From positions 434,001 through 498,000 of the forward strand of contig NZ_OW968402.1 of the NCBI RefSeq assembly GCF_943169825.2: a stretch of DNA of 64,000 nucleotides, in the 5' to 3' direction. Source of the stretch: Varibaculum prostatecancerukia. GTDB taxonomy: Bacteria > Actinomycetota > Actinomycetes > Actinomycetales > Actinomycetaceae. The notes under the pieces are model-generated. The model was given only the letters and a program-made list of their open reading frames with translations. It was not told the DNA's origin and did not search any database. The position numbers were made by a program, and so were the translations under genes. Below, piece after piece: positions 42,168 to 51,898 of this stretch; position 1 is the stretch's first letter, and each line of letters starts with the position of its first letter.

Positions 42168-42614
42168 GTGCGAACTTATAATCCGAAAGCCGGTGACACC
42201 CAAGATAAGAAGTGGTATGTCATCGACGCTGAAGACGTCGTTCTCGGACGACTGGCGGCCGTTGCCGCCAAGCTGCTGCGTGGCAAGCATAAGCCGACCT
42301 ACACTCCCAACGAGGATATGGGCGATCACGTTATTATTGTGAACGCCGCCAAGGTCGGACTTACCGGCAATAAACGTGAGCAGAAACGCGCCTACCGTCA
42401 CTCCGGGTATCCCGGTGGCTTGAAATCTCTAGCCTACGGTGACTTACTAGATAAGAAACCGGAAGTAGCAGTACAAAAAGCGGTGCGCGGCATGGTTCCC
42501 CACACTAAGTTGGGGCGTGCCCAAATGAAGAAGCTGCATGTATTCGCAGGTCCCGAACATGACCACGCGGCACAGCAGCCGGAACCTTACGAAATTAAGA
42601 AAATCGCCCAGTAG
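42168..42614 (+). CDS. rplM: 50S ribosomal protein L13
   Basis: 148-residue early-assembly protein. [29 protein letters not shown] (split), [21 protein letters not shown] and [23 protein letters not shown] are invariant. It starts at GTG 42168, with a weak site upstream. rpsI follows after 27 bases, the universal pair. Confidence 0.97.
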   Translation: MRTYNPKAGDTQDKKWYVIDAEDVVLGRLAAVAAKLLRGKHKPTYTPNEDMGDHVIIVNAAKVGLTGNKREQKRAYRHSGYPGGLKSLAYGDLLDKKPEVAVQKAVRGMVPHTKLGRAQMKKLHVFAGPEHDHAAQQPEPYEIKKIAQ

Positions 42615-42641
42615 CCCTGAGCCAAGACCCTGAGGAGAATT

Positions 42642-43133
42642 GTGGCTGATACCACCGAAAACGAAGAGCTGTTGGAGGAGAACGCCCCCAGCTCTTACAC
42701 CACGGAAACCCAGTCGGAGCCGACCGGCTCCGGACAGTCCGTGACAGCTCCCGGCATCGGGCTGGGACGCCGTAAAAGCGCAGTTGCGCGTGTCCGGTTG
42801 AATCCGGGCAGCGGCGAATGGAAGATTAACGGCCGGACTTTGGAAGACTATTTCCCGAACAAGCTGCATCAGCAGCTAGTACGGTCGCCGTTTACCCTAC
42901 TAGACCTAGAGGGGCGCTTTGATGTTGTCGCTCGGGTATCTGGTGGGGGAAGCTCCGGTCAAGCCGGGGCAGTGCGTCTGGGCGTTGCCCGCGCACTAAA
43001 CGAAATCGATCGGGAAGCGAACCGTCCTGCCCTGAAGAAGGCAGGATTCCTTACCCGCGATTCGCGCGCTGTTGAGCGCAAGAAGCCTGGCCTCAAGAAG
43101 GCGCGTAAGGCTTCGCAGTACTCCAAGCGCTAG
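42642..43133 (+). CDS. rpsI: 30S ribosomal protein S9
   Basis: 163 residues. Residues 1-35 are an acidic, Glu/Thr-rich extension common in actinobacteria; the core begins [26 protein letters not shown] and ends [12 protein letters not shown], whose C-terminal Lys-Arg touches P-site tRNA. It starts at GTG 42642 after CTGAGGAGAATT. A hairpin terminator follows. Confidence 0.97.
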   Translation: MADTTENEELLEENAPSSYTTETQSEPTGSGQSVTAPGIGLGRRKSAVARVRLNPGSGEWKINGRTLEDYFPNKLHQQLVRSPFTLLDLEGRFDVVARVSGGGSSGQAGAVRLGVARALNEIDREANRPALKKAGFLTRDSRAVERKKPGLKKARKASQYSKR

Positions 43134-43150
43134 TTTTTTACGCCTAGTTA

Positions 43151-43191
43151 TTTGCCCGGTAAGGTCGGTTAGTCCGGCTTTACCGGGCAAA
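43151..43191. terminator. Terminator between rpsI and coaA
   Basis: TTTGCCCGGTAA (43151-43162) pairs with TTACCGGGCAAA (43180-43191) across 17 bases. AT-rich sequence on both sides suits a two-way terminator for the convergent rpsI and coaA genes. Confidence 0.82.
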
Positions 43192-43246
43192 ACTATATTT
43201 TGCCGCCAAGGTCGATGAAATCATGAATCGAGAGTATGGCATCTAA

Positions 43247-44251
43247 TCAGATTTTGCGTAGGAACACGTTTTCTAGGCGGTGCTGGGCGTCTTTACGCAA
43301 GATTAGTGTCGCCCGCCCTCTGGTCGGACGAATCTGTTGCTCCAGATTGGGCAGGTTTATAGAGGTCCAAATATCTACGGCGATTTGGCGCGCCACCGAA
43401 TCGGAGATCCCCGCGTAGACCTGGAAGTAAGATTCGGGATCTTTAAAAGCGGATTCTTTGAGCGATACGAAACGCTCCACGAACCATTGTTCAATATCGC
43501 GGGTCCGGGCATCTACGTAAATCGAAAAGTCAAAGAAGTCACTGACCGCCAAGGATTTATGATCATCGAGCCCGCTACGCCCATCATCTTGATCCAGCAG
43601 TTTTTCGAGGTTAGGCAGGTCTTGGTGACCCCGATAGAACCAGGCAGGTTGCAAGACGTTGATGCCCTCTAGAATCAAAATATCGGGGCTGGCAACCGTC
43701 ACATATTTATCCGGCACTACGTCGTAAGTGACGTGCGAATAAACCGGCGCTTTTACTTCCGGCACTCCTGCTTTTACCTGGGTAACAAAATTTAGGAGCG
43801 CGCGGCGGTTATAGGATTCGGGGAATCCTTTTCGCGCCACCAGCCCGCGCCGCTCTAACTCTGCATTCGGATACAAGAATCCGTCAGTAGTAACCAAGGC
43901 GACCCGTGAGGTCTCTGGCCAGCGGCTAAGTAGATTCTGGAGGATGCGAGAAGTGGTTGATTTTCCGACCGCTACCGAACCAGCAACCCCAATGATGAAA
44001 GGAATTTTTCGCTCATAAGGACGCCCAAAAAAATCTTGTTGATCTTGGGCGAGGGCGCGCGAATGCAAAACCCGGTACCGGAGCAGTGCCGAGAGGGGAC
44101 GATAGACCGCGTCGGCCTCCTCTAAATCAATCGGGTCCCCCAAAGCAGCCAGAGAACGCAAATCAGCTTCGGTTAGCGGCATCGGGGTTTTAGCGGCGAG
44201 GGCGCGCCAAGCATCCCGATCGAACTGTTCGTAAATGGATTTTGCCGCCAT
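43247..44251 (-). CDS. coaA: Pantothenate kinase, type I
   Basis: Committed step of coenzyme A synthesis, 334 residues. The P-loop is GVAGSVAVGKSTTSRIL; VALVTTDGFLYPNAELERRGL and FPESYNRRALLNFV follow, then the C-terminal ILEGINVLQ. This is the CoA-inhibited, bacterial CoaA type. Its start at 44251 leaves about 95 bases to the end of glmM upstream on the same strand, with a hairpin in between. Confidence 0.96.
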   Translation of the reverse strand: MAAKSIYEQFDRDAWRALAAKTPMPLTEADLRSLAALGDPIDLEEADAVYRPLSALLRYRVLHSRALAQDQQDFFGRPYERKIPFIIGVAGSVAVGKSTTSRILQNLLSRWPETSRVALVTTDGFLYPNAELERRGLVARKGFPESYNRRALLNFVTQVKAGVPEVKAPVYSHVTYDVVPDKYVTVASPDILILEGINVLQPAWFYRGHQDLPNLEKLLDQDDGRSGLDDHKSLAVSDFFDFSIYVDARTRDIEQWFVERFVSLKESAFKDPESYFQVYAGISDSVARQIAVDIWTSINLPNLEQQIRPTRGRATLILRKDAQHRLENVFLRKI

Positions 44252-44298
44252 ATCCTTAGACTCCGCTCAAAAGTTTCGCGCTGATTCTGATTCCCGGT

Positions 44299-44333
44299 TC
44301 CCGCCAGCGCCTAGATGAACAACGCTGGCGGGA
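44299..44333. terminator. Hairpin between glmM and coaA
   Basis: TCCCGCCAGCG (44299-44309) pairs perfectly with CGCTGGCGGGA (44323-44333). No T-run follows on the minus strand, so it may only partly stop transcription from glmM into coaA. Confidence 0.5.
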
Positions 44334-44346
44334 GCAGAAAATCACC

Positions 44347-45687
44347 CTATAAAGACAAGCGATTCTTAACTTCGCCCGCCAGGCGCTGACAAACCGCGTC
44401 GGCTTGTTCTTGGGTAGCGGCCTCCACCATTACCCGCACCAGCGGTTCGGTTCCCGAGGCACGCAACACGACCCGCCCGGTATCGCCCAATTCTTCCTCG
44501 GCCTTAGCGATTTTTTCCCGCAGCCCGGCATCATCGGTACGCGTCTTGTCTACGTTCGGCACGTTAATCAAGGTTTGTGGCAAGCGTTTTACGAACTCGC
44601 AAATCTTTTCTAGCGGTTGGCCAGCATCTTTAACCGCACGCGCGATGCACAGGGCAGTAAGAATCCCATCCCCGGTAGTGGCGTGGTTGGCGTTAATCAC
44701 GTGACCAGACTGTTCTCCGCCCAGCACGAATCCTTGCTCCCGCATCTTTTCTAGGACATAGCGGTCGCCCACCGCAGTCTGTACGGTATTAATCCCTTTT
44801 TCTTTCATCGCCAAAATCAAACCCAGGTTCGACATAATCGTAATCACCAGGGTGTTTCCGGTAAGCTCGCCCTTTTCCTTAAAATAGGCAGCCAGCATTC
44901 CCATGATTTTGTCACCGTCCACCAGGTTTCCTTGGGAATCTACCGCGAGGCAGCGGTCCGCGTCCCCATCGAAAGCTACCCCAAAGTCGCAGCCGGCAGC
45001 CACCACTTGGCTCTGTAACTGTTCTGGGTGAGTGGAACCGCAATTGTCATTGATATTGCGTCCATCCGGGGAAGCATTGATCACTACAGTGTCGATTCCG
45101 GCTTCCTGTAGCGCCTCTGGCCCCAGCTTGGAAGCCGCCCCATTCGCGCAATCGACCGCTACTCGCAGCCCAGAAAGATCCCCAACTGCTCTCACCAGGT
45201 GTTCAATATAAAGTTTCTCGGCGCTTTCCCGTTCTTCCTCGATCTCGCCGACCCCTTCACCGGTGGGACGGTCAGTTTCGTCCCCCAGGAGCTGCTCAAT
45301 CTGGTCTTCAATCGCATCGGGCAACTTATAGCCACCGCGGGCAAAAAACTTGATTCCGTTATCGGGCATGGGATTGTGAGAGGCGGAAATCATTACTCCC
45401 AGGTCAACGTCAGCTTTGGCGGTGAGATAGGCAACGCAGGGGGTCGTAACAACCCCAATGCGGTTAACGTCTACGCCCTCGGACGCCAGACCCGCAGAAA
45501 TCGCATGATCCAGAAAGTCACCGGACATTCGGGTATCACGGCCGACGATTGCCCGTAGGCGGTGGCCTTTCGGCGTGTCTTTGCGCACCTGTTTAGCGGC
45601 GGCTCGTCCCAATTCCAAAGCCAATTCCGGGGTTAATTCTTTATTCGCTAGACCGCGCACTCCGTCGGTTCCAAAAAGTCTGCCCAT
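44347..45687 (-). CDS. glmM: Phosphoglucosamine mutase
   Basis: Converts glucosamine-6-P to glucosamine-1-P for UDP-GlcNAc, 446 residues. MGRLFGTDGVRGLAN at the start, the phosphoserine loop MISASHNPMPDNGIKFF, metal-binding DGDADRCLAVD and sugar-binding GGEQSGHVI are all present, with the phosphate-binding RASGTEPLVRVMVEA at the end. It is divergent from glmS 160 bases away, so two successive amino-sugar steps share one control region. Confidence 0.97.
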   Translation of the reverse strand: MGRLFGTDGVRGLANKELTPELALELGRAAAKQVRKDTPKGHRLRAIVGRDTRMSGDFLDHAISAGLASEGVDVNRIGVVTTPCVAYLTAKADVDLGVMISASHNPMPDNGIKFFARGGYKLPDAIEDQIEQLLGDETDRPTGEGVGEIEEERESAEKLYIEHLVRAVGDLSGLRVAVDCANGAASKLGPEALQEAGIDTVVINASPDGRNINDNCGSTHPEQLQSQVVAAGCDFGVAFDGDADRCLAVDSQGNLVDGDKIMGMLAAYFKEKGELTGNTLVITIMSNLGLILAMKEKGINTVQTAVGDRYVLEKMREQGFVLGGEQSGHVINANHATTGDGILTALCIARAVKDAGQPLEKICEFVKRLPQTLINVPNVDKTRTDDAGLREKIAKAEEELGDTGRVVLRASGTEPLVRVMVEAATQEQADAVCQRLAGEVKNRLSL

Positions 45688-45845
45688 TTTACCTGTCTTT
45701 CAACTAGCAGAATCTGACTTTCTCAGCCTACCGCACCAAACGGTCTTAATTTTCCTTCGCCACCAGCTACCGGGGATATTTCCTATTTATGCTGCTTAGG
45801 CGAGCGAGATAGCAATGTGGCGGAACTCGTGGGAAAATCTATTCT

Positions 45846-47810
45846 ATGTGTGGAATCTTAGGAATGGTAGGGCTGGCGCCCACTAAAGATGCAGAAGAAG
45901 TGATTATGGGGGGTCTGGCCCGCCTGGAGTATCGCGGCTATGACTCGGCGGGGATTGGGCTTTCTACCCCCGGTGGGATCCAAATCCGCAAGAAAAGCGG
46001 AAAACTAGCGAATTTGCGAGCAGTTTTGCAAGAAAATCCGCTGCCTGAGGCAATCGCGGGGATCGGACATACCCGCTGGGCCACTCATGGGGGGCCGACC
46101 GATATCAATGCTCATCCCCATGCTTCCTCCGATGGGCAACTCGCGGTAGTGCATAACGGCATTATCGAGAACGCCGATAATCTGCGCCGCGTCCTCGAAC
46201 AGCAAGGTTTTAGTTTCGTTTCCGAAACCGACACCGAGGTAATTGCGAACCTGCTGGCAGCATCCTACTTAGCTGATGAGGGCGAAGGCACCACCCTGGG
46301 GGAGGGCGCATCTGAGGTGCCCGCTCCTGTCCTAGATAAGGCGCAGTTTTCTGCCGAAGTGGCTGAAGGAGCCCACCGGGCGGCAGCGCGGCTATCAAGG
46401 GCGCTACTGAAGACCATGGCGCAGCTGAAAGGAACTTTCACTATTTTGGCGATTCACCGGGACGCTCCCGGGATAGTGGTTGCTGCCCGACGTTCCTCCC
46501 CACTGGTTATTGGGGTGGGCCAGGATTGCAACTACCTGGGCTCCGATGTTTTAGCTTTCGCCGATCACACCAAACACTGCCTGGAGATCGGGCAAGACGA
46601 ACTGGTGATGGTGACTGCCAAGCAGGTAAAAGTAGCCGACAGTGAAGGCCAAGCGGTTACCCCCAAGCAGTTCACCGTTGATTTTTCGGTAGACCGCACC
46701 TCTAAGGGTGGGTGGGGGACTTTCATGGAAAAAGAAATCCATGAACAACCCCAGGCGGTGACTGCCACTTTGCAAGACCGTACCGATGCGCAAGGCTACC
46801 TCACCCTCGATGAGCTGCGTATCAGCCAAGATGTGCTGCGGCAAGTAAACAAAATGGTGATTATCGCTTGCGGCACCTCCGCCTATGCCGGACAGATTGC
46901 CCGCTACGCGATTGAGCATTGGTGCCGCATCCCGGTAGAAGTCGAGCTGGCCAGCGAGTTCCGTTACCGCGACCCGGTAGTTGATCAGCGCACCCTGGTG
47001 GTGGCGATCAGCCAATCCGGGGAAACCATGGACACGATTATGGCGGTGCGGCACGCCCGCGAACAGGGCGCAAAGGTACTGGCGATCGTGAACACTCCCG
47101 GCTCGACGATTCCTCGCGAATCCGATGCCGTGCTGCTAACCCATGCCGGTCCCGAAATCGCCGTGGCCTCCACCAAAGCTTTCACCGCCCAAATCACTGC
47201 CTGCTATCTGCTGGGACTATATTTAGCGCAGGTGCGGGGCAATAAATTCATTGACGAAATCGCGGATTACCTGGAGAAACTGGCGGCGGTTCCCCACAAG
47301 ATGCAGACTCTGCTCAATGAAATGGAGCCGGTAGTAGAGGTAGCTAAACGCTACGGGAAAGACCTGAAATCCACGATTTTCTTAGGACGTCACGTGGGTT
47401 ATCCGGTAGCGATGGAAGGGGCGCTGAAACTTAAAGAAATCGCCTATGTACATGCGGAAGGTTTCGCGGCGGGCGAGCTCAAACACGGCCCGATCGCATT
47501 AATCGAGCCGGGACAGTTCGTGTTTATCGTGGTGCCTACCCCGCGCCGCCCCGAGCTGCACCAAAAGGTGATTTCGAACCTGCAAGAGGTGCGCGCTCGC
47601 GGCGCGATTACCCTGGTGGTAGCGGAAGAGGGCGACGATAAAGTCGATAAATATGCCGACCATATTTTCCGGGTACCGCGTACTCCTACCCTCTATATGC
47701 CCTTGCTAACCGTGATTCCCCTGCAGGTATTCGCATGTGAGGTCGCCAAGAGCAAAGGGTACGACGTCGACCAGCCGCGTAACCTGGCCAAATCAGTCAC
47801 GGTAGAATAA
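45846..47810 (+). CDS. glmS: Glutamine-fructose-6-phosphate aminotransferase
   Basis: Makes glucosamine-6-P from fructose-6-P and glutamine, the first step to UDP-GlcNAc. The N-terminal nucleophile Cys2 is in MCGILGMVG; the glutaminase domain has GIGHTRWATHGGPTDINAHPH (split). Two SIS domains follow (ACGTSAYAGQIARYAIE, SQSGETMDTI, ASTKAFTAQ), ending in KSVTVE. 654 residues, about 45 more than the E. coli enzyme, mainly from an Ala/Glu-rich insert near residues 135-180 of the glutaminase domain. nnr follows after 27 bases. Confidence 0.97.
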   Translation: MCGILGMVGLAPTKDAEEVIMGGLARLEYRGYDSAGIGLSTPGGIQIRKKSGKLANLRAVLQENPLPEAIAGIGHTRWATHGGPTDINAHPHASSDGQLAVVHNGIIENADNLRRVLEQQGFSFVSETDTEVIANLLAASYLADEGEGTTLGEGASEVPAPVLDKAQFSAEVAEGAHRAAARLSRALLKTMAQLKGTFTILAIHRDAPGIVVAARRSSPLVIGVGQDCNYLGSDVLAFADHTKHCLEIGQDELVMVTAKQVKVADSEGQAVTPKQFTVDFSVDRTSKGGWGTFMEKEIHEQPQAVTATLQDRTDAQGYLTLDELRISQDVLRQVNKMVIIACGTSAYAGQIARYAIEHWCRIPVEVELASEFRYRDPVVDQRTLVVAISQSGETMDTIMAVRHAREQGAKVLAIVNTPGSTIPRESDAVLLTHAGPEIAVASTKAFTAQITACYLLGLYLAQVRGNKFIDEIADYLEKLAAVPHKMQTLLNEMEPVVEVAKRYGKDLKSTIFLGRHVGYPVAMEGALKLKEIAYVHAEGFAAGELKHGPIALIEPGQFVFIVVPTPRRPELHQKVISNLQEVRARGAITLVVAEEGDDKVDKYADHIFRVPRTPTLYMPLLTVIPLQVFACEVAKSKGYDVDQPRNLAKSVTVE

Positions 47811-47837
47811 AAGGCAAGGTCAAAGGGAACTAGCGGC

Positions 47838-49460
47838 ATGATTGAGGCATTCGAGAAACAAACAGTTAGGCAAGCTGAAGCCAAAGTAGTAGCCGAGCAT
47901 CCTCATGGAGCGTTAATGAAAAAGGCTGCTGGCGAAGTCAGCGACACCACTGTGGAATTCTTGCTTGCCCGGGATGCCAAAGTCGAGGAAACCCGGATTT
48001 TGGGGTTAGTCGGCGGCGGCGATAATGGTGGGGATTGTCTGTATGCTTTGTCCTATTTGGCGAAACTGGGATACCCCTGCCTCGCATTACTACTGTCGGG
48101 CAAACCTCATGAAAAAGCACTGGCGGCGGCGGAAAAAGCTGAGGTAACCATCGAGCGGGTGGATTTAGCCGGCAGTGCTCGCCAGATTGCGCGCCTGGCT
48201 GCCCGGCGGGCTCGCGCCGCCCAGGTGTGGATTGATGGCCTGGTAGGAACGGGTGTCAACGGCAAACTACGCGAACCATTAGCGCAGGTAGCAGCGGAGT
48301 TGACTCACCTGTATGAATCTAGGAGCTCCAAGGTGCTGCGAGTGGCCATCGATATTCCCTCCGGCATTTTCACCGATGATGGTCGCTTGCCCGGGCCTTT
48401 CCTGGGAGCTGACGTGACCGTCACTATGGGAGGACACAAATCCTCCTGCCTGCTGCCGCCGGCCGCCTATCATTTTGGGAAAGTACGGCTGGTAGACCTG
48501 GGTTTGCAGATGAAAGAACCCCGCTTAGCCCGCCTGGAGGCAGGGGATGTGGGTGCTCTTTGGCCGGTACCCGGTCCGGAAGACCATAAATATACTCGCG
48601 GGGTAGTGCAGGTAGTTGCCGGTTCCTCCGCCTTCCCCCTAACCGGAGTGATGTGCGTAGAAGGGGCGGGTCGAGCCGGAGCTGGAATGGTGCGCTATGT
48701 GGGGCCTGAGGACGCGGCTTTCGCGATTCTTTCTCGTTTCCCGGAAGCAGTTTCCGGTGTGGGCAAACATCAATGTCTGCTGGTAGGCCCGGGCATAGAT
48801 CCCAAAGATTCCTCCCGAGTACGCGAAGCAGTCAACCAGGTAGTACAAGCTGCTACCAGCGGGATTCCTCTGGTGCTAGATGCGGGCGCCATCAATCTTT
48901 ACACCGAAATTACTTCCCAAATCCCCGGCGGAACTCTCAATCACCGCACTGTGCTTACTCCCCACGCGGGAGAGGCGGCACGCCTGCTTTCGGCGCTCGG
49001 AGCCGGGGGAGGGCGCGGCGGAGTCAGCCGCGCAGAAGTAGAGGCATCGCCGGCGGCTTGGGTGCAGTATTTAGCGGATAAAACCGGTGCTACCGTGCTG
49101 CTAAAAGGAGCGGTCACCTTAATCGCCAGTGCTGGGGGAACGATGTTCAGCCAGGCCGGAGCGCCTTATTGGACTGGAACTGCCGGTTCCGGTGATGTGC
49201 TGGCGGGAATCACCGCGGCGGTGCTGGCTCAACATCAGGCGCGCGCAGAACAATCGGGACACCAGCTTTCTGCCTCTCGGGTCTCGGCAGCGGTTGCCTC
49301 CGCCGCCTGGGTACACGCTATGGCTGCCCGGAAAGCGGCGGGACTACCGTTTGCCTTATCAGACCCAGAAAGCGCTTATAGCCTGGGGGCACCGCTGGTG
49401 GCTACCGATATTGCCCGGGCGATTCCGCAGGCTATCGCCCATGCTTTGGAGCAAATCTAG
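47838..49460 (+). CDS. nnr: Bifunctional NAD(P)H-hydrate epimerase/dehydratase
   Basis: Metabolite-repair enzyme that epimerises and dehydrates damaged NAD(P)H hydrates. The N-terminal YjeF epimerase domain (about 1-215) has GLVGGGDNGGDCLYALSYLAKLG and DGLVGTGVNGKLREP. The C-terminal ADP-dependent dehydratase (about 220-540) has HKYTRGVVQVVAGSSAFPLTG, VLTPHAGEAARLL, LLKGAVTLIA and GTAGSGDVLAGITAAVLAQ. 540 residues, normal for the fusion. Located between glmS and alr, a common actinobacterial order. Confidence 0.95.
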   Translation: MIEAFEKQTVRQAEAKVVAEHPHGALMKKAAGEVSDTTVEFLLARDAKVEETRILGLVGGGDNGGDCLYALSYLAKLGYPCLALLLSGKPHEKALAAAEKAEVTIERVDLAGSARQIARLAARRARAAQVWIDGLVGTGVNGKLREPLAQVAAELTHLYESRSSKVLRVAIDIPSGIFTDDGRLPGPFLGADVTVTMGGHKSSCLLPPAAYHFGKVRLVDLGLQMKEPRLARLEAGDVGALWPVPGPEDHKYTRGVVQVVAGSSAFPLTGVMCVEGAGRAGAGMVRYVGPEDAAFAILSRFPEAVSGVGKHQCLLVGPGIDPKDSSRVREAVNQVVQAATSGIPLVLDAGAINLYTEITSQIPGGTLNHRTVLTPHAGEAARLLSALGAGGGRGGVSRAEVEASPAAWVQYLADKTGATVLLKGAVTLIASAGGTMFSQAGAPYWTGTAGSGDVLAGITAAVLAQHQARAEQSGHQLSASRVSAAVASAAWVHAMAARKAAGLPFALSDPESAYSLGAPLVATDIARAIPQAIAHALEQI

Positions 49461-49472
49461 GACGGTATAGTC

Positions 49473-50636
49473 ATGGTCATGAATACTGATTTTCCGGCGC
49501 GCGCGATTATTGACTTGTCGGCCCTGGAAAAAAACTTGCAGCAGCTGCGCAAATGCGACCCGAATGTTCAAGCGATGGCGATTGTGAAAGCCAATGCCTA
49601 TGGACATGGGGGCGCGCAGATCGCTCGTGCCGCCCTAGAGTTCGGGGTGAACTGGTTCGGAGTGGCGCAGCTGGCAGAAGCCATGCAGTTGCGGGAGGCA
49701 CTGAAAGATTTTCCGGACGCCCGCATCTTCACCTGGATTTTCAGCCCAGACGCCAATCTGGATCCCGCGGTTAAAGCCGGCTTGGATATTGCGGTGTCTA
49801 ATCCGGAAACCTTGTTACGCGTGGCTAGTGCCGCTCGCGCGGCAGAGAAGAAAGCCCGCATTCACCTGGCGGTCGATACTGGTATGGGGCGCGAGGGCGC
49901 CCTGCCCGAAAACTTAGCTCCCTTGCTTTCGGCAGCCGAGCTGGCCAGCGAAGAAGGAACGATTGAAGTCAGTGGAATCTGGTCGCATCTGGCGCGCGGA
50001 GATGAAGCGGGTGCAGGCGAACAGGCTACTGCCCGGCAACTTAAAGACTTCCAGAAAGCGTGCGAAGCAGCTGAACAGCGCGGATTTACCGGGCTGGTAC
50101 GCCATCTATCGGCTTCCTCGGGACTGCTGTGGCATCCGCAGGCACATTTTGATTTGGCGCGCTATGGGATCGCCATGTACGGCCTTACCCCGAATCCCGG
50201 CCGCGCATCTACCGCTAGCTTGGGGCTAACCCCAATCATGCGCCTTGAAGCCGATCTGATCAGTGTAAAGAAACTTCCCGAGGGACACCCGGTTTCCTAT
50301 GGGGGCACCTGGGTGGCGCCCCACGACACCTATATCGGAATCGTGCCGCTGGGGTATGCCGACGGGATTGACCGCCATGCCTCCGGAAAAATTTGGGTAG
50401 CGGCCAATGGACAAAAGTATCCGCAGGTAGGACGGATATGTATGGATCAGTTCATGGTGGATTTAGGTAGCGGTGAAGACGGGAAACCGCCGCTGGTGCC
50501 TGGAGCGACTGTGCGGGTATGGGGAGATGGCTCCCAGGGCGAACCTACCGCCGACGATTGGGCGAAGGCTGCTGAAACCATAAACTATACGATTGTTACC
50601 GACCTGAATCCTCGGGTGCCGCGGGTCTATATCTAG
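49473..50636 (+). CDS. alr: Alanine racemase
   Basis: PLP-dependent racemase giving D-alanine for peptidoglycan, 387 residues. The PLP Lys is in MAIVKANAYGHGG near residue 40; the second catalytic Tyr is in the C-terminal domain (GYADGIDRHASGK, with VGRICMDQFMVDL). ATG 49473 and ATG 49479 are both possible starts. It is 12 bases after nnr and eight bases before tsaE, within one operon. Confidence 0.96.
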   Translation: MVMNTDFPARAIIDLSALEKNLQQLRKCDPNVQAMAIVKANAYGHGGAQIARAALEFGVNWFGVAQLAEAMQLREALKDFPDARIFTWIFSPDANLDPAVKAGLDIAVSNPETLLRVASAARAAEKKARIHLAVDTGMGREGALPENLAPLLSAAELASEEGTIEVSGIWSHLARGDEAGAGEQATARQLKDFQKACEAAEQRGFTGLVRHLSASSGLLWHPQAHFDLARYGIAMYGLTPNPGRASTASLGLTPIMRLEADLISVKKLPEGHPVSYGGTWVAPHDTYIGIVPLGYADGIDRHASGKIWVAANGQKYPQVGRICMDQFMVDLGSGEDGKPPLVPGATVRVWGDGSQGEPTADDWAKAAETINYTIVTDLNPRVPRVYI

Positions 50637-50644
50637 GAGGAAAC

Positions 50645-51172
50645 GTGCCGATCACTATTACCGTTAACTCAGCTGACCAGACGCGGGCAGTCGGGCAGGC
50701 GCTGGCCACCCAGCTGCGTGCCGGAGATTTAGTAATGCTTTCTGGAGGGCTGGGAGCTGGGAAAACTACTCTTACCCAAGGGATTGGCGCCGGTTTGCAG
50801 GTAAAAGGACGAGTATCTTCCCCAACTTTTATTGTCGCCCGAGTACACCCTTCTCTGGTGGGAGGCGCCGATCTGATTCACGCCGACGCCTATCGGATCA
50901 AAGATTTAACCGATCTAGAAACCCTGGATTTGGATTCCACTTTAGAGCAGGCGATTACCGTCATCGAATGGGGAGAAGGAAAAACCGAGCAGCTGTCGGC
51001 AGACCGCCTGGAGATTGAGATTCACCGAGAAGAAGGAGGGGTCGCTACCAGCAGCAATGGGGTAGTTGACTTGGCGGACATGGATGACGGAAAACGCACG
51101 ATTACTATTCGACCCCGGGGCAAGCGTTGGGAAAAAACTGACTGGAAACCGGTGTTTTCCGCGTTCGAGTAA
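50645..51172 (+). CDS. tsaE: tRNA t6A synthesis ATPase TsaE
   Basis: ATPase that drives the TsaB-TsaD complex making N6-threonylcarbamoyl-adenosine at position 37 of ANN-decoding tRNAs. The Walker A is SGGLGAGKTTLTQGIG; SSPTFIVARVHP and HADAYRIKD follow, then the Glu of VIEWGEG. 175 residues. It starts at GTG 50645 with AGGAGG upstream. Operon partner of tsaB and rimI. Confidence 0.95.
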   Translation: MPITITVNSADQTRAVGQALATQLRAGDLVMLSGGLGAGKTTLTQGIGAGLQVKGRVSSPTFIVARVHPSLVGGADLIHADAYRIKDLTDLETLDLDSTLEQAITVIEWGEGKTEQLSADRLEIEIHREEGGVATSSNGVVDLADMDDGKRTITIRPRGKRWEKTDWKPVFSAFE

Positions 51173-51195
51173 AGCTAAGAAAAGTAGGTAAAAAC

Positions 51196-51891
51196 ATGCG
51201 GATTCTATGTATTGACACTTCGCTAGGCGCATCAGTTGCCCTTTGGGATAGTGAAGCTAAGGCGCAGGTGTTAGCCAGCCGATTCAGTCAGGACTCTCGC
51301 TCCCATGCCGAACACCTATCTGAGCTGATCGGTGCGGTAGTGCAGGAGGCTTGCGGGTGTGCGCTCGCTAAAGCGGGTATCGAAGCGGTGGCAGTAGGAC
51401 GCGGACCGGCTCCCTTTACTGGTTTACGGGCGGGACTGGTTACTGCCCGCACTATCGGTTACGCGCTGGGAATCCCGGTTATGGGGATCAGCTCCCTAGA
51501 CGCCCTCGCACGAGCAGTATTAGATCTGGTGCCCCCCACCAAGGAAGTCTTCATAGCTACCGATGCGCGGCGCAAAGAGGTTTATTGTGCCCAGTACCGC
51601 GCGGACGGCCCCGATGATGTTTGCTGCCTGTGGGGACCAGAGGTGGGAAGCCCGGCAGGTTTTGCGAATCGAGCGGCTAAACCCGGTTTGATGGTAGCCG
51701 GGGCGGGAGCGGCGTTATATCCCCAGGACTTTGCGTTAAATCCCGGACTTCCCACCGAGGTGGAGGCAGCAGTCTTGGGCAGAATCGCACGGGCGCGCCT
51801 AAATGGGCAAACGCCGGAAGATTTACTAGCCACCGTGTCGCCGCTTTATCTGCGGCGCCCGGACGTGCAGCCTCCTAGCCAGAAAAAATAG
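51196..51891 (+). CDS. tsaB: tRNA t6A synthesis protein TsaB
   Basis: Non-catalytic ASKHA partner of TsaD in the t6A complex, 231 residues. ILCIDTSLGASVAL at the start, SRSHAEHLSELI, AVGRGPAPFTGLRAGLVTARTIGYALGIPV (split) and DARRKEVYCAQY are typical. It is 23 bases after tsaE and seven bases before rimI. The catalytic partner tsaD is 6 kb away, beyond sdhCAB and fic. Confidence 0.94.
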   Translation: MRILCIDTSLGASVALWDSEAKAQVLASRFSQDSRSHAEHLSELIGAVVQEACGCALAKAGIEAVAVGRGPAPFTGLRAGLVTARTIGYALGIPVMGISSLDALARAVLDLVPPTKEVFIATDARRKEVYCAQYRADGPDDVCCLWGPEVGSPAGFANRAAKPGLMVAGAGAALYPQDFALNPGLPTEVEAAVLGRIARARLNGQTPEDLLATVSPLYLRRPDVQPPSQKK

Positions 51892-51898
51892 AGGTATC

